DNA of 64,000 nucleotides from Pseudanabaena sp. Salubria-1 (GCA_023336205.1 JALQCR010000009.1:124001-188000); one strand, 5' to 3'. Positions 1 to 8,817 are shown, numbered from the stretch's first letter. The notes: generated by a model not told the origin, from the letters alone. Made by a program: numbers and translations.

Positions 1-18
1 CATTTAATTCCTTTAATC

Positions 19-567
19 ATGCTTAAACGCGCCGTTTCTACCCTGCTTGTGGTATTTGCCTTATTTCTTACCAGTTGTGCTAGTACTCCTACAAGTGGTC
101 TCGTGCCATTTTCAGATAGTAAAGATGGCTATCGATTTTTATATCCCAACGGCTGGACAGAGACAAAAGGTAATTCTGCAATTGATATTTTGTTTCACGA
201 CATTATTGAACCTTCAGAAAATGTATCTGTTGCCATTAGCAAGCTAGAAACAGTAAAAACTCTTGAAGAAATTGGCGAACCAGAAGCGATCGGATTGCGC
301 GTACAGCAACGTGTTGTTGCGCCAGAAGGTTCTGGTCGTCAAGCAAAGTTGCTTAGTGCGACTCAGAGAGAATCAAGCGATCGCAACTATTACATTTTTG
401 AATACGCAGTTCAGCGTCTGCAAGGCGAACCTCGCCATGACCTAGTAACGGTATCTACCAATCGTGGAAACCTTTACACCCTAAGCATTTCTAGCTCTGA
501 GAAACGTTGGAATAAAGTCAAAGATTTGTTTGCTCGAGTTGCAAAGTCTTTCAGTATTGGCGAATAA
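19..567 (+). CDS. PsbP-like (CyanoP-type) lipoprotein
   Basis: A 182-residue protein beginning with a lipoprotein signal peptide: basic start, hydrophobic core to about residue 18 and a lipobox LTSC with the lipidated Cys at position 20. The mature part starts with a PsbP-type pattern (GLVPFSDSKDGYRFLYPNGW), followed by the beta-rich fold expected of the family. Cyanobacterial PsbP-like proteins are lumenal lipoproteins that associate peripherally with photosystem II. The length matches the family. It stands alone, 34 bp before a signalling gene on the same strand. The family call is confident; assignment to CyanoP rather than another PsbP-domain paralogue is inferred from length and the lipobox. 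Confidence 0.85.
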   Translation: MLKRAVSTLLVVFALFLTSCASTPTSGLVPFSDSKDGYRFLYPNGWTETKGNSAIDILFHDIIEPSENVSVAISKLETVKTLEEIGEPEAIGLRVQQRVVAPEGSGRQAKLLSATQRESSDRNYYIFEYAVQRLQGEPRHDLVTVSTNRGNLYTLSISSSEKRWNKVKDLFARVAKSFSIGE

Positions 568-601
568 CAAGTAAACATCTTTGTAAGCCTGCAATATCAA
601 T

Positions 602-1756
602 ATGCTTCAAATCCTCGTCATTGATGATGATCCTACGATCAGAATAACTCTTCAGAGATTTCTGAAGAGTCAAGGCTATGATGCGATTGTAGCTAACGAT
701 GGAGAAGAAGGATTGGCTAAGGCTAGAGAAATCCATCCATCTTTAATTATTTGCGACTGGATGATGCCCATTCTTGATGGATTGGAGGTATGCCGCCAGA
801 TTAAGAGCAACCCAGAACTAGCCAATATCTACCTCATTTTACTAACTGCGCGTGACCAAGAGGGTGACTTAGTGCGCGGTCTGGAAATGGGAGCAGATGA
901 CTTTTTGGGTAAGCCACCACGGATTAATGAGTTACGAGCAAGGGTAAGAGCGGGGTTAAGACTATATAAGGCAACTGAGGAAATTCAAAGACAAAAACGA
1001 TTAATTGAGCAAGAGTTAGCTCAGGCTTCGCAATATGTGCGATCGCTTTTACCCGAACCTCTTGAAGGTGAAGTTTCTATCCAATCTAGCTTTTTGCCAT
1101 CAACGCAGCTTGGGGGAGATAGTTTTGACTATTTTTGGCTTGATGATGACAACTTAGCACTTTACTTACTAGATGTTTCTGGGCATGGGGTTGGCTCAGC
1201 ACTCTTGTCTGTATCTGTTTTAAATTTGATGCGTACTCGCAGTTTAAAACATAGTAGAACATCTCAAGATACGACCAATTTTTATAAACCCAGCGAAGTA
1301 TTAAGCGATCTCAACAATACTTTTCAGATGTCGGTGCATAATGAAATGTACTTCACGATCTGGTACGGCGTTTATAACAAGCAAACCCATAAGCTAGTTT
1401 ATTCAAGTGGCGGACATCCTCCTGCTGTTCTCATTTCTAATGAAGATATCCCTAAGATTAAGTTACTCAAAACTGCTGGTCTGCCGATTGGGATGATGCC
1501 TGATATTAATTATCAAGAGCAAGTTTGCGAGATTGATACTAGTAGTAGGCTATATCTATTTAGTGATGGGGTTTATGAAATTCCTCAAGAGAATGACAAT
1601 ATTTGGGGTTTTAACGCTCTTATTGATACATTTATTAGAACTTCTAGCGATCGCAGTTCACGGATTGAGCATATATTAACTTGCGTCAAAGCCGCTGCTA
1701 ATAACCGTCCTTTTGAAGATGATTTATCTCTATTAGAAATCGAATTTCATATATAA
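602..1756 (+). CDS. Response regulator with PP2C/SpoIIE-type phosphatase domain (RsbU-like)
   Basis: 384 residues. Residues 1-120 are a complete receiver domain: acidic pocket D8-D10, phosphoacceptor D52 in the CDWMMP motif, and conserved K104. A helical linker (about 123-150) leads to a SpoIIE/PP2C phosphatase domain (about 155-384) with metal-binding motifs GGD (171-173), DVSGHG (191-196) and a late SDG. Proteins of this build dephosphorylate STAS-domain anti-sigma-factor antagonists when the receiver is phosphorylated. A STAS gene lies directly downstream on the opposite strand and the two converge on one hairpin, so it is the obvious candidate substrate. No histidine kinase is adjacent. 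Confidence 0.92.
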   Translation: MLQILVIDDDPTIRITLQRFLKSQGYDAIVANDGEEGLAKAREIHPSLIICDWMMPILDGLEVCRQIKSNPELANIYLILLTARDQEGDLVRGLEMGADDFLGKPPRINELRARVRAGLRLYKATEEIQRQKRLIEQELAQASQYVRSLLPEPLEGEVSIQSSFLPSTQLGGDSFDYFWLDDDNLALYLLDVSGHGVGSALLSVSVLNLMRTRSLKHSRTSQDTTNFYKPSEVLSDLNNTFQMSVHNEMYFTIWYGVYNKQTHKLVYSSGGHPPAVLISNEDIPKIKLLKTAGLPIGMMPDINYQEQVCEIDTSSRLYLFSDGVYEIPQENDNIWGFNALIDTFIRTSSDRSSRIEHILTCVKAAANNRPFEDDLSLLEIEFHI

Positions 1757-1797
1757 AAAAATAGAGAGGGACGCTTTGCGTCCCCTCTCTATTTTTT
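1755..1797. terminator. Bidirectional hairpin terminator
   Basis: A near-perfect inverted repeat with an A run on the left, a G/C-rich stem around GACGCTTTGCGTC and a T run on the right. It sits between two convergent genes and can serve both strands. Confidence 0.85.
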
Positions 1798-1800
1798 AAA

Positions 1801-2124
1801 TTAATTCAAGGTTGCATTAAATTCGTCAACTGTCGGGTAGATTTTAAAAATCTTGGTCATGCTAGTAAGTTCAAATAGCATTTGCACTTGATCGTTAGCC
1901 CCACAAATCACCATGTCACCACTACTATTACGGATTGCCTTGAGAGCTGAGACTAGCGCTCCCAAACCAGAACTATCCATAAAAGTAATCTCTTGAAGAT
2001 CAACTAATAAATATTTGGGAGGGTTTGAAACTGAGGCAATGTCATTAACTTGGCGACGAAAATCAGCCGCAGTTGTAACATCTAGCCTTCCTGAAGGCTG
2101 GATAATTTTTACTTGATTACTCAT
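1801..2124 (-). CDS. STAS-domain anti-sigma factor antagonist
   Basis: 107 residues forming a single STAS domain. The phosphorylation loop is intact: FMDSSGLG at 48-55, with the acceptor Ser at 51 or 52. Family members bind anti-sigma or HPK-type switch kinases in a partner-switching cycle and are inactivated by phosphorylation of that Ser. The convergent neighbour carries the PP2C phosphatase that would reverse this, so the pair forms half of a partner-switching module; no RsbW-like kinase is visible in the window. Confidence 0.9.
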   Translation of the reverse strand: MSNQVKIIQPSGRLDVTTAADFRRQVNDIASVSNPPKYLLVDLQEITFMDSSGLGALVSALKAIRNSSGDMVICGANDQVQMLFELTSMTKIFKIYPTVDEFNATLN

Positions 2125-2168
2125 GAATTTTTTCTTTGCTTACACATTTGGTTTAATAATTGCAGAAA

Positions 2169-2275
2169 TAAGTAGCTAAGCAAAATTAAATACAAAACCC
2201 CAAAAACTGTACCACCTGTTGCGCGGGCGGTACAGTTTTTGGCTTTGGTTTCTGTATTTTGCCGAGGCACTTACT
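2169..2275. repeat. Intergenic palindromic element, copy 1
   Basis: A long hairpin (left arm 2200-2213, right arm 2229-2242) set in flanks that recur at 2374-2480: a TAAGTA..GCAA motif on the left and GCCGAGGCACTTA on the right. The stem sequences of the two copies are unrelated. Together the copies fill the gene-free stretch 2125-2513; nothing else is evident there except the expected promoters of the flanking genes. Confidence 0.65.
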
Positions 2276-2373
2276 GATTAGTTATCAAGTTTTAAGTGGA
2301 CTCATTACCATAAGCATAAATCTTTATCGATTATTTTTGCTCTTATTTGGGCTTTAATAAAATCTTGTCACTA

Positions 2374-2480
2374 TTAAGTAAGCAAGTGCAATTAAATATA
2401 AAATTCCAAAACTTGATTCTGTCCGCACAACGAGCGGAACAAGTTTTGGATCTAAATTTTAATTGTGCTGAGGTACTTAA
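2374..2480. repeat. Intergenic palindromic element, copy 2
   Basis: Second copy of the element at 2169-2275, with similar flanks (TAAGTAAGCAA on the left, GCTGAGGTACTTA on the right) and a different self-complementary core. Outer arms are 2406-2415 and 2440-2449; inner arms are 2422-2426 and 2434-2438. It ends about 33 bp before the mrp start and so probably lies in the mrp leader. Confidence 0.6.
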
Positions 2481-2513
2481 ACACTTGTTTTAGTATATAA
2501 ATTCTCTAAATCT

Positions 2514-3590
2514 ATGGCTGGTTTACCTGATTTACAAGCGATTGAGGATGCACTAGCACCGATTATCGATCCCGATCGCCAAGAAAGTATTATCGAGCTG
2601 GATATGGTGCGTGATATCGCCATCAAGTCCAATGGGGTGATCAGTTTCACGTTATTACTAAATGATCCAAATAGTCCTAACCGCGATCCTTTAATCCAAG
2701 AATGTAAAACCGCTATTAAGGCGATCGCTTCCGTCAGTGATGTTTGGGTAAAGGTAATCGCCAATAGTCCTGCGATCGCTACACCTACCACACCAACAAG
2801 TTTATTAAAAGGTATTGAAGGCGTTAAATATGTCCTTGCGATTTCCAGCGGTAAAGGCGGCGTTGGCAAAACTTCGGTTGCCGTAAATGTCGCTGTTGCA
2901 CTTGCGGACCTGGGTGCAAAGGTTGGCATTCTTGATGCAGATATCTATGGACCAAATGTACCTGTGATGTTGGGGATGGAGTCGGCACAAGTAAAGGTGG
3001 TTAAGGCTGAAAATGGTGCTGATGTGGTCGAGCCAGCCTTTAACTATGGTGTAAAAATGATCTCCATGGCATTTTTAATTGCCAAAGATCAGCCTGTGGT
3101 TTGGCGTGGTCCAATGCTGAATGGTGTAATTCGTCAGTTTTTATACCAAGCAAACTGGGGCGAACTTGATTATTTGATTGTGGATATGCCTCCTGGGACT
3201 GGTGATGCTCAGTTGACGCTCACGCAGTCTGTGCCATTGGCAGGGGCTGTGATTGTAACGACACCACAAACGGTTTCGCTTTTAGATTCACGCAAGGGTT
3301 TGAAGATGTTCCAAAATATGGGTATTCCTGTTTTGGGCATTGTCGAAAATATGAGCTATTTCATTCCGCCCGATATGCCCGATAAGCAATACGACATTTT
3401 TGGCTCTGGCGGTGGCAAGAAAACGTCTGACGAGCTTGGTGTGGATTTGCTTGGTTGTGTGCCTTTGGAAATCAGTCTGCGCGAAGGTGGCGATCGCGGC
3501 GTGCCAATCGTATTAGGTCATCCTGAGTCAGCATCGGCTAAGGCTTTACGAGAAATTGCTAAGGCGATCGCGGCTAAAGTCCAAGAGTAA
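2514..3590 (+). CDS. Mrp/NBP35-family Fe-S carrier P-loop ATPase (ApbC-like)
   Basis: 358 residues. An N-terminal MIP18/DUF59 domain (about 1-85) is followed by a deviant Walker A ATPase domain with GKGGVGKTS at 113-121, Walker B-like LIVDMPPG and the family ENMSYF segment. The family assembles and transfers Fe-S clusters to apoproteins in the cytosol. The CxxC that coordinates the transferable cluster in many ApbC/Nbp35 proteins is absent: ENMSYF is followed by IPPDMPDKQY. As far as I know this is usual for the cyanobacterial and plastid branch. The ATG start leaves the DUF59 domain complete. Monocistronic by spacing. Confidence 0.9.
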   Translation: MAGLPDLQAIEDALAPIIDPDRQESIIELDMVRDIAIKSNGVISFTLLLNDPNSPNRDPLIQECKTAIKAIASVSDVWVKVIANSPAIATPTTPTSLLKGIEGVKYVLAISSGKGGVGKTSVAVNVAVALADLGAKVGILDADIYGPNVPVMLGMESAQVKVVKAENGADVVEPAFNYGVKMISMAFLIAKDQPVVWRGPMLNGVIRQFLYQANWGELDYLIVDMPPGTGDAQLTLTQSVPLAGAVIVTTPQTVSLLDSRKGLKMFQNMGIPVLGIVENMSYFIPPDMPDKQYDIFGSGGGKKTSDELGVDLLGCVPLEISLREGGDRGVPIVLGHPESASAKALREIAKAIAAKVQE

Positions 3591-3667
3591 AACAACTTTT
3601 TTAGTGTAGTCTCGTAATCGATTTAAAAGTTTGCGAGGCTACGGTTCAAGTTAAATATTTATGAAGA

Positions 3668-4348
3668 ATGATGACTGAAGATAATCACAGTATTAATCAA
3701 AACGATGATGAGATAGGTAGAGTATTATTGATTGACTTAGAAAACTGTCCTGATCAGATTTCTCAACTACAAGAAAAACTAGAGCAATTCTCACAAGTTG
3801 TAATTTGCTATGCACAAACTGGGGCGAAAATACCTCTTGACTGGCTCATTCCACTAAGTGCAACGGTTATTTCAAACAAGCTTAAAATTTTCAAAATGAC
3901 AAATGGGGGAAAAAATGCAGCAGATTTTGGTATTTGTTTTTTTGCTGGTGTTTTAATGCAACAGTTGCATAAAGAAACACATTTTGAAATCATTTCAAAT
4001 GATACTGATTTGGATCATGTTGTCAATTTACTCAGGAGTCAGGGGCGTTCAGCGGAACGTATAAGCACCAAAAAAGAAGAAAATAAAACTAGTACAGTCA
4101 CTAAAACTATAGTTGAGTCTACGGATTTTGTTTCACCAATCAAAACATATTGTACTTACCTTGTTACCTATAGCCAAAATAGACCAGCGAAGAAAGATAC
4201 TCTAATAAATAGCATTAGAAGCAAGTTCAAAGAATCTCCTCAGACAGCAGTGGAAGTCCTTAAATTATTAACTACACGGGGTGCTATATCAATTTCAGAT
4301 AATAAAGTCTCCTACAATGATCATAAAATAAATGAACTTCTAAAATAA
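3668..4348 (+). CDS. PIN/NYN-like nuclease-fold protein
   Basis: 226 residues. Residues 17-130 resemble a PIN/NYN-type fold: a first strand ending in LIDLENCP (D23, N26), a central acidic site NAADFGI (D87) and the motif SNDTDLDHVV (D112, D114, D116). These acidic residues could form the metal site of a ribonuclease. A Lys/Thr-rich linker near 133-145 leads to a C-terminal helical part (150-226) that could be a small winged-helix domain. The GC content is lower than in the neighbouring mrp. It sits between mrp and an insertion element. Activity is inferred from fold-level pattern matching only. Confidence 0.6.
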   Translation: MMTEDNHSINQNDDEIGRVLLIDLENCPDQISQLQEKLEQFSQVVICYAQTGAKIPLDWLIPLSATVISNKLKIFKMTNGGKNAADFGICFFAGVLMQQLHKETHFEIISNDTDLDHVVNLLRSQGRSAERISTKKEENKTSTVTKTIVESTDFVSPIKTYCTYLVTYSQNRPAKKDTLINSIRSKFKESPQTAVEVLKLLTTRGAISISDNKVSYNDHKINELLK

Positions 4349-4438
4349 ATGCTATACGTTCAAGTTGCTTGAGAATGTCTGTATATAGGGAAGGGGAAAA
4401 CTAGTCAAGCAATTAGAGGGTTGAGTTATGGCTATCAT

Positions 4439-5491
4439 GGCACTGGTCATTAAATTAGTGGCATGAGAAAATAGAGGCAGAGGAAAGGAGAAAGCTATGA
4501 AATGCCCCCACTGCCAGAGCCAAAAGACAATCAAAAACGGCAAACATCACCACCAAGATGGCAAAGCTATGCAGAACTATTTGTGTAAAGGATGTGGCAA
4601 AAGATATAGTGAAAGGATAGGAACGCCAATGTCAAGGCTGAGAACACCAGCGAGTGTCGTATCCTTAGCGCTGAAGATGAGGAGTGAAGGGATGGGAATC
4701 AGAGCCAGTGGGAGAGTACTAGAAAAATCCCATGTCAGCATCATGAGATGGGAGCAAAAATTGGCAACCCAGTCACAGCAATGGAGTCCAGATGCCCCAG
4801 CAGGAGGGGATATAACAGTCGAGGGAGATGAGGTTTACACTCGCGTAGGCGAGAACCTCCCCCCCCTCAGAGTCAAAAGGATGGACAGTGACATTCATTG
4901 AACGTAGTAGTCGCTATTGGATTGTTGCCAAGGCAGGACTCAAAACCACTGAGTTATTTGCTAAAGCAACCAAAACAGCATGGCAATGGGCAAAGGCAAG
5001 TCAATACATCCGATGGTTTACCGATGGCGAAAGACGCTATGCCCAACAACTATGGCAAATGGCAAGTGTGCGCCTCAAATCCACCGAAGTAAGTCGTGAG
5101 TATGGACATCGGAAAGTATGGCGACATGGATTAGAAGTTGCTATCAAAATCAAAGGTTCTCAGTGAAATCGTCGTGTCGAATGGGTGAAACCAGAACATC
5201 CCCTTTACCTCTAGCGACGAGTGATATTCATGCCAATCACAATGAGGCTAACAACAGTGCGTTACAAAGACGGTGCAGTGCCTACCGCCGCAGACAGAAC
5301 CTATATGAATAGGATTGCAACGAACGGTCACGGTACAGCGATTAGTTCACAACTGGGTGCGACCTCATGCGGGCTTAGGGAAGAATAAGACTCCTGCTAT
5401 GGTGATCGGGCTATATCATTGTCCAATTTCCATGCTTGAGTTGCTTTCACTACGGGGCTTTCTCTCCCCCACGATTTAACTGACCAGTGCC
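4439..5491 (+). mobile_element. IS1-like insertion sequence, decayed
   Basis: Ends are defined by an 11-bp inverted repeat, GGCACTGGTCA at 4439-4449 and its complement at 5481-5491. The element encloses one transposase reading frame broken in several places. No target duplication is visible next to these ends. The length (about 1.05 kb) suits a cyanobacterial IS1-like element with a zinc-finger transposase. Confidence 0.65.
4497..5478 (+). pseudogene. IS1-like transposase, frameshifted
   Basis: The N-terminal part has the CPHCQS...CKGCGK zinc finger followed by a helix-turn-helix, then a DDE-type segment (TVEGDEVYTRVGE). The frame breaks at a run of eight C (4859-4866). Reading resumes one base later with SESKGWTVTFIERSSRYW, as if one C had been inserted. 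A TGA interrupts the second segment at 5164-5166, another shift follows near 5200, and the family C-terminal pattern (HANHNEANNSALQRRCSAYRRR...) continues in a third frame to about 5478. With at least four lesions the element cannot move by itself. Confidence 0.75.
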
Positions 5492-6082
5492 GTGACGACA
5501 TTAAATAATCCTCAAGAGAGTGTTCCAATCAATGCATTTTCTGACCTACTGCTATTTTCTTTTTCTAGGTTTAGGAAGAACTGTTTCAATTGGAATATCT
5601 TCACTGAGTAGATAAGTAGCTGCTTTTTCGCTGAGGAGAATTGCCTTGGAAAGTAGCGATCGTGCTGTGCTAGTGGTTGGCAAATAAAGCTGGATAATTT
5701 TGCGCTTGATCAGTGGCGATGTTGCTGAGAAAGTACTACGAGCATTACGCCATTCAGCATCAGAGCGACAAAAGAGCCTCAAAGCTAAATCAACTGTCGG
5801 CTGTCGGCAATTAGTTTCGTCATTGTTGAGAAAAGTATAAATCCTCTCATAACGGCGACTAATCTCAGGTGCGAGACAGAGAATTAACAGATCGCGCTCA
5901 AAAGCCCCTAGCTCTAAACGATCGCATAGAGTAGGAATTGCAAGGCTAATATTTTGAGCGAGACTAGCTTCGATGCGATCGCCATAGCGCCCAAGGGGAT
6001 GGATAATCTGAGGTGGATTTTTTGGGGCGAGACTGCCACCCTTAGATGGGTCAATCGCAATAAAGCCTTTCCACCAATGATT

Positions 6083-7021
6083 AGACCTCTTGCAGAACTG
6101 AAAATTAATCCAGAGCAGAGAAAGTTTTAGAAGCAACAAGAGCGACTTCAAAGTTATAAATGGCGGCAATCAAATTACAACGCAAACCAAAACGACGACG
6201 ACGATTACGATAAGGTAAAGAGAGAATCTTAAAAATCTTCAAGCGACGATTAACATGCTCAATCGCAATACGTTGACGTGCAAGTTGGCGATTAAAACGC
6301 TTATCCTCCTTGGATAATGAGCCATTTTGAGGCTTTTTGATAGGAATTTGCGAGTTAGGATGCAACTTTTGTAAGCCTTGATAACCCTTGTCTGCCAAAC
6401 CTTGTGTCTGTGCGTGAAAATGAACTCCACTTGCCTTGAATAATGAGAAATCATGCTGCTTGCCCTTACCGTAAGCGGTACAAACTATCTTGAAATTAGT
6501 CAGATCGACCACCAATTGGGCTTTGAGGGCATGATGCTTTTTCTTACCGCTATAAAAATGTTTCTGGTGATATTTAGGGCGCTCAACCTTTGTCTCAGTT
6601 ACATCAATGGCAATTATGGCTGGAGCCTTCTCCTGCCATAATGACTTTTTTCCTGCTAACCGAAACTTTTTCGATTTAATTAAGACATTTTCTACTTTTT
6701 TGACGATGCGGCAAATCGTCGATTCTGACACTTCCCAGTCGCTAGCAATATGAAAATAGGTGCGATATTCACGCCAATACTGCAAAGTAACCAATATTTG
6801 GTCTTCTAGACTTAGCTTTGGTTCTACACCACCTTGTCCTTTGCTTTGGGCTGCTTGTTGCATTAGTTCCGTCATTTGAGCAAATGTTTCTCTTCTTACT
6901 CCAAATAACCGTTTAAATTCTGTCGCTGATAGATTTTGACTGGCTTCGTATTTCATCGCTTAATTTGAGTTCTGATAAAAAGCTTATAAATCTAACATGT
7001 TTTTGGTTCTGCAAGAGGTCT
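6083..7021 (-). mobile_element. IS5-superfamily insertion sequence (939 bp)
   Basis: Bounded by perfect 16-bp inverted repeats (AGACCTCTTGCAGAAC at 6083-6098, complement at 7006-7021) and flanked by a 3-bp direct repeat ATT (6080-6082 and 7022-7024). It holds one intact transposase gene. Size, ends and a 3-bp duplication fit the IS1031/IS5 groups. Confidence 0.9.
6105..6956 (-). CDS. IS5-family transposase (DDE_Tnp_4-like)
   Basis: 283 residues, intact. An N-terminal helix-turn-helix (SEFW-like region: SDWEVSESTICRIVKKVE) precedes an RNase H-fold core with Asp in AIDVTETKVERPKY, Asp in LADKGYQGL and Glu in IAIEHVNRRLK. The length and the basic C-terminus are normal for the group. With perfect terminal repeats around it, the element should be active or recently so. 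Confidence 0.9.
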   Translation of the reverse strand: MKYEASQNLSATEFKRLFGVRRETFAQMTELMQQAAQSKGQGGVEPKLSLEDQILVTLQYWREYRTYFHIASDWEVSESTICRIVKKVENVLIKSKKFRLAGKKSLWQEKAPAIIAIDVTETKVERPKYHQKHFYSGKKKHHALKAQLVVDLTNFKIVCTAYGKGKQHDFSLFKASGVHFHAQTQGLADKGYQGLQKLHPNSQIPIKKPQNGSLSKEDKRFNRQLARQRIAIEHVNRRLKIFKILSLPYRNRRRRFGLRCNLIAAIYNFEVALVASKTFSALD

Positions 7022-7203
7022 ATTAGTAGCTCGATCAGCGGCAGATTTTGCTACGCGATCGACTTCTTGATTGTTTTGGCGCTGCTTAGCTAGCGATCGC
7101 ATCAATACGCGATCAAGCCAAGCTAATTCCGCTTTCAGATATGACCAGTTATCAGCAAAAGGTTGAACTTCAGGAAAAGCAGGGACTTCACCTGTTTCTG
7201 CAA

Positions 7204-8097
7204 TCATGCGATGCCTCGGCGCAAAGTACCACGAATGAATATGCTAACGAATATGCCGAAACCTAATAAAGCGATCGCGGCGGAAAGGATTGTCATATTT
7301 CCCCAAGGCGCTGTAAACACAACGCTATCCCATGACCATGTGCTATGGCTGTACACATAACGAATCGGTTCAATCGCCCAAGATAGAGGATTAAGACTAG
7401 CAATCCATTGCAACCAAGTGGGCATAAAGGCAAGTGGTGCAAGAGCCGTACTAGAGAACATCAATGGCAAATTCACCAAGAAAATAAACGCAAGCATCTC
7501 TTGATGCCCAGGCATGGCGAAAGCAAGCCCTAAACTCAACATCGTAAAGTCTACGATTAGCAACATCAGGATTAGAGACATTACCGCTAAACCACTTAAG
7601 CTCGGTAACCCCGCACCCATAAGTCCACTGACCGAGACGATCGCTAAAGTCTGCACCATACTTAGGGCAATGATAAAAATCGCAGAGGCAGCAATGATCG
7701 AAAACCGCGATACTAGAGGCGCGACTAAGATGCGATTGAGGAAACCAAATTCGCGATCAAATAGCATCGGCAATCCTGAATTAAGTGCGCTGCTAAAAGC
7801 CGTAAATACAATGATCCCCGCCGCTAAAAACTGCACATAGGTCTGACCATCGCCGACTAAACCTTTGGGCAACCCACTAAATAATGCGCCAAACAGCAAT
7901 AACCACATCAATGGCTGTAACACACCTGCGATCAGGGTTGTAGGGCGGCGACGCAATTGGATAAATAGGCGCGTAGTTAAAGCTATCACTTCTTGACGAA
8001 AATCAGCCCACCATAAGCTTGGCTGCGGACTTTCTGGTTGCGAGAATTGATGGCTTTGTGGTTCTTGGATTAAAGGTGGAAGGGGAGTTTGAGTCAT
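7204..8097 (-). CDS. ABC-2 type transporter permease
   Basis: About 297 residues from the ATG at 8097 (MTQTPLPPL); an in-frame ATG 27 bp upstream at 8124 is possible but less likely. A Pro-rich cytoplasmic N-terminus is followed by about six membrane segments with the DrrB/ABC-2 pattern (LQPLMWLLLFGALF, then NLPLMFSSTALAPLAFMPTWLQWI and SLNPLSWAIEPIRY). Family members pair with a separate ATPase to export lipids, drugs or polymers; no partner ATPase is adjacent. The stop overlaps the start of the split winged-helix gene, so the IS downstream may have truncated an operon. Confidence 0.85.
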   Translation of the reverse strand: MTQTPLPPLIQEPQSHQFSQPESPQPSLWWADFRQEVIALTTRLFIQLRRRPTTLIAGVLQPLMWLLLFGALFSGLPKGLVGDGQTYVQFLAAGIIVFTAFSSALNSGLPMLFDREFGFLNRILVAPLVSRFSIIAASAIFIIALSMVQTLAIVSVSGLMGAGLPSLSGLAVMSLILMLLIVDFTMLSLGLAFAMPGHQEMLAFIFLVNLPLMFSSTALAPLAFMPTWLQWIASLNPLSWAIEPIRYVYSHSTWSWDSVVFTAPWGNMTILSAAIALLGFGIFVSIFIRGTLRRGIA

Positions 8098-8130
8098 ATC
8101 GTTATCTGTACAGATGAGCCACAATATCTA

Positions 8131-8817
8131 TCATAATCCACACATAGCCGAGCGCTTTGCAAACTCACGATAGGTATAGGGCTGGAAATTGTCAAAATCC
8201 GTTTTCCAATAAATACCCCAAGAAGGATAATAGCCCTCTGGTAATTGAAGCCCTTGTTTTAATTGAAGCCCTTGTTTCAAAAACTTGGTATCCCTTCGTC
8301 CCATTTTGTCTGGGATTCCAGTTGTATAGTTCCTGATATATTTAGCGAGGCAAGTCTGCGCACTCTGCGCACATTCTCCTGGCATTTTGGATAAATTTTC
8401 CTCTCTTTCCACAATTAGTCTTTGTGCATTAAAGCCAAAGCGTCCTAAGCTAGCTTTTTGCCATAGGCGATCAATTGTTGTGAGATCGGTGCAAGGAAAA
8501 TTAAGGATATCTTCCCTACTCATTGGTATAAATATCTCCAAATCACTAGCTTTCGCTAATAATCGTCCTGTTTCTCGATCTGCTTTTTCCCATTGTTTTG
8601 CTTCTAGTAGCGATCGCAGTGGGCGATAGTCAATATTTCGCACCGATGGCAAGGATTGAATAATTGTTTCTTCCGATGGTTTGTTAAACTGCCAGATCGG
8701 ATTTTCTAATAAGTAAGGATAGTTGTTTTTTACCAAAAACCATCCCGCCCCAGTAGCGATCGCTGTAAATACACCAATGAATATCCATTGCGTTTTCCCC
8801 AGTTTAGGAATTGCCAT
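8131..8817 (-). CDS. Membrane-anchored GUN4-domain protein
   Basis: 228 residues. One membrane helix near residues 11-28 anchors a GUN4 domain: YRPLRSLLEAKQWEKADRET, then FPCTDLTTIDRLWQKASLGRFGF. GUN4 binds protoporphyrins and activates Mg-chelatase, but cyanobacteria also carry GUN4-domain proteins of unknown role with extra anchors, and this is one of those rather than canonical Gun4. The C-terminus contains a tandem six-residue duplication (LKQGLQLKQGLQL) from an 18-bp direct repeat near 8240-8275. It lies 33 bp upstream of the ABC permease on the same strand. Confidence 0.85.
   Translation of the reverse strand: MAIPKLGKTQWIFIGVFTAIATGAGWFLVKNNYPYLLENPIWQFNKPSEETIIQSLPSVRNIDYRPLRSLLEAKQWEKADRETGRLLAKASDLEIFIPMSREDILNFPCTDLTTIDRLWQKASLGRFGFNAQRLIVEREENLSKMPGECAQSAQTCLAKYIRNYTTGIPDKMGRRDTKFLKQGLQLKQGLQLPEGYYPSWGIYWKTDFDNFQPYTYREFAKRSAMCGL

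Larger units (their letters stand above)
5552..7207 (-). pseudogene. Winged-helix/AAA-ATPase N-terminal protein, split by an IS
   Basis: Two segments on the minus strand, 7207-7022 (62 codons) and 6082-5552, join in frame when the IS at 6083-7021 and one ATT are removed, giving a 237-residue protein. The joint reads ...DRATN-HWWKGF... . The sequence resembles the N-terminal winged-helix region that precedes AAA+ modules in a bacterial ATPase family (FERDLLILCLAPEISRRYERIY, then PTVDLALRLFC). No AAA+ domain follows the stop, so the gene was probably shortened before the IS arrived. Its ATG overlaps the stop of the upstream ABC permease by 4 bp (ATGA), which implies translational coupling in the ancestor. 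Confidence 0.75.
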
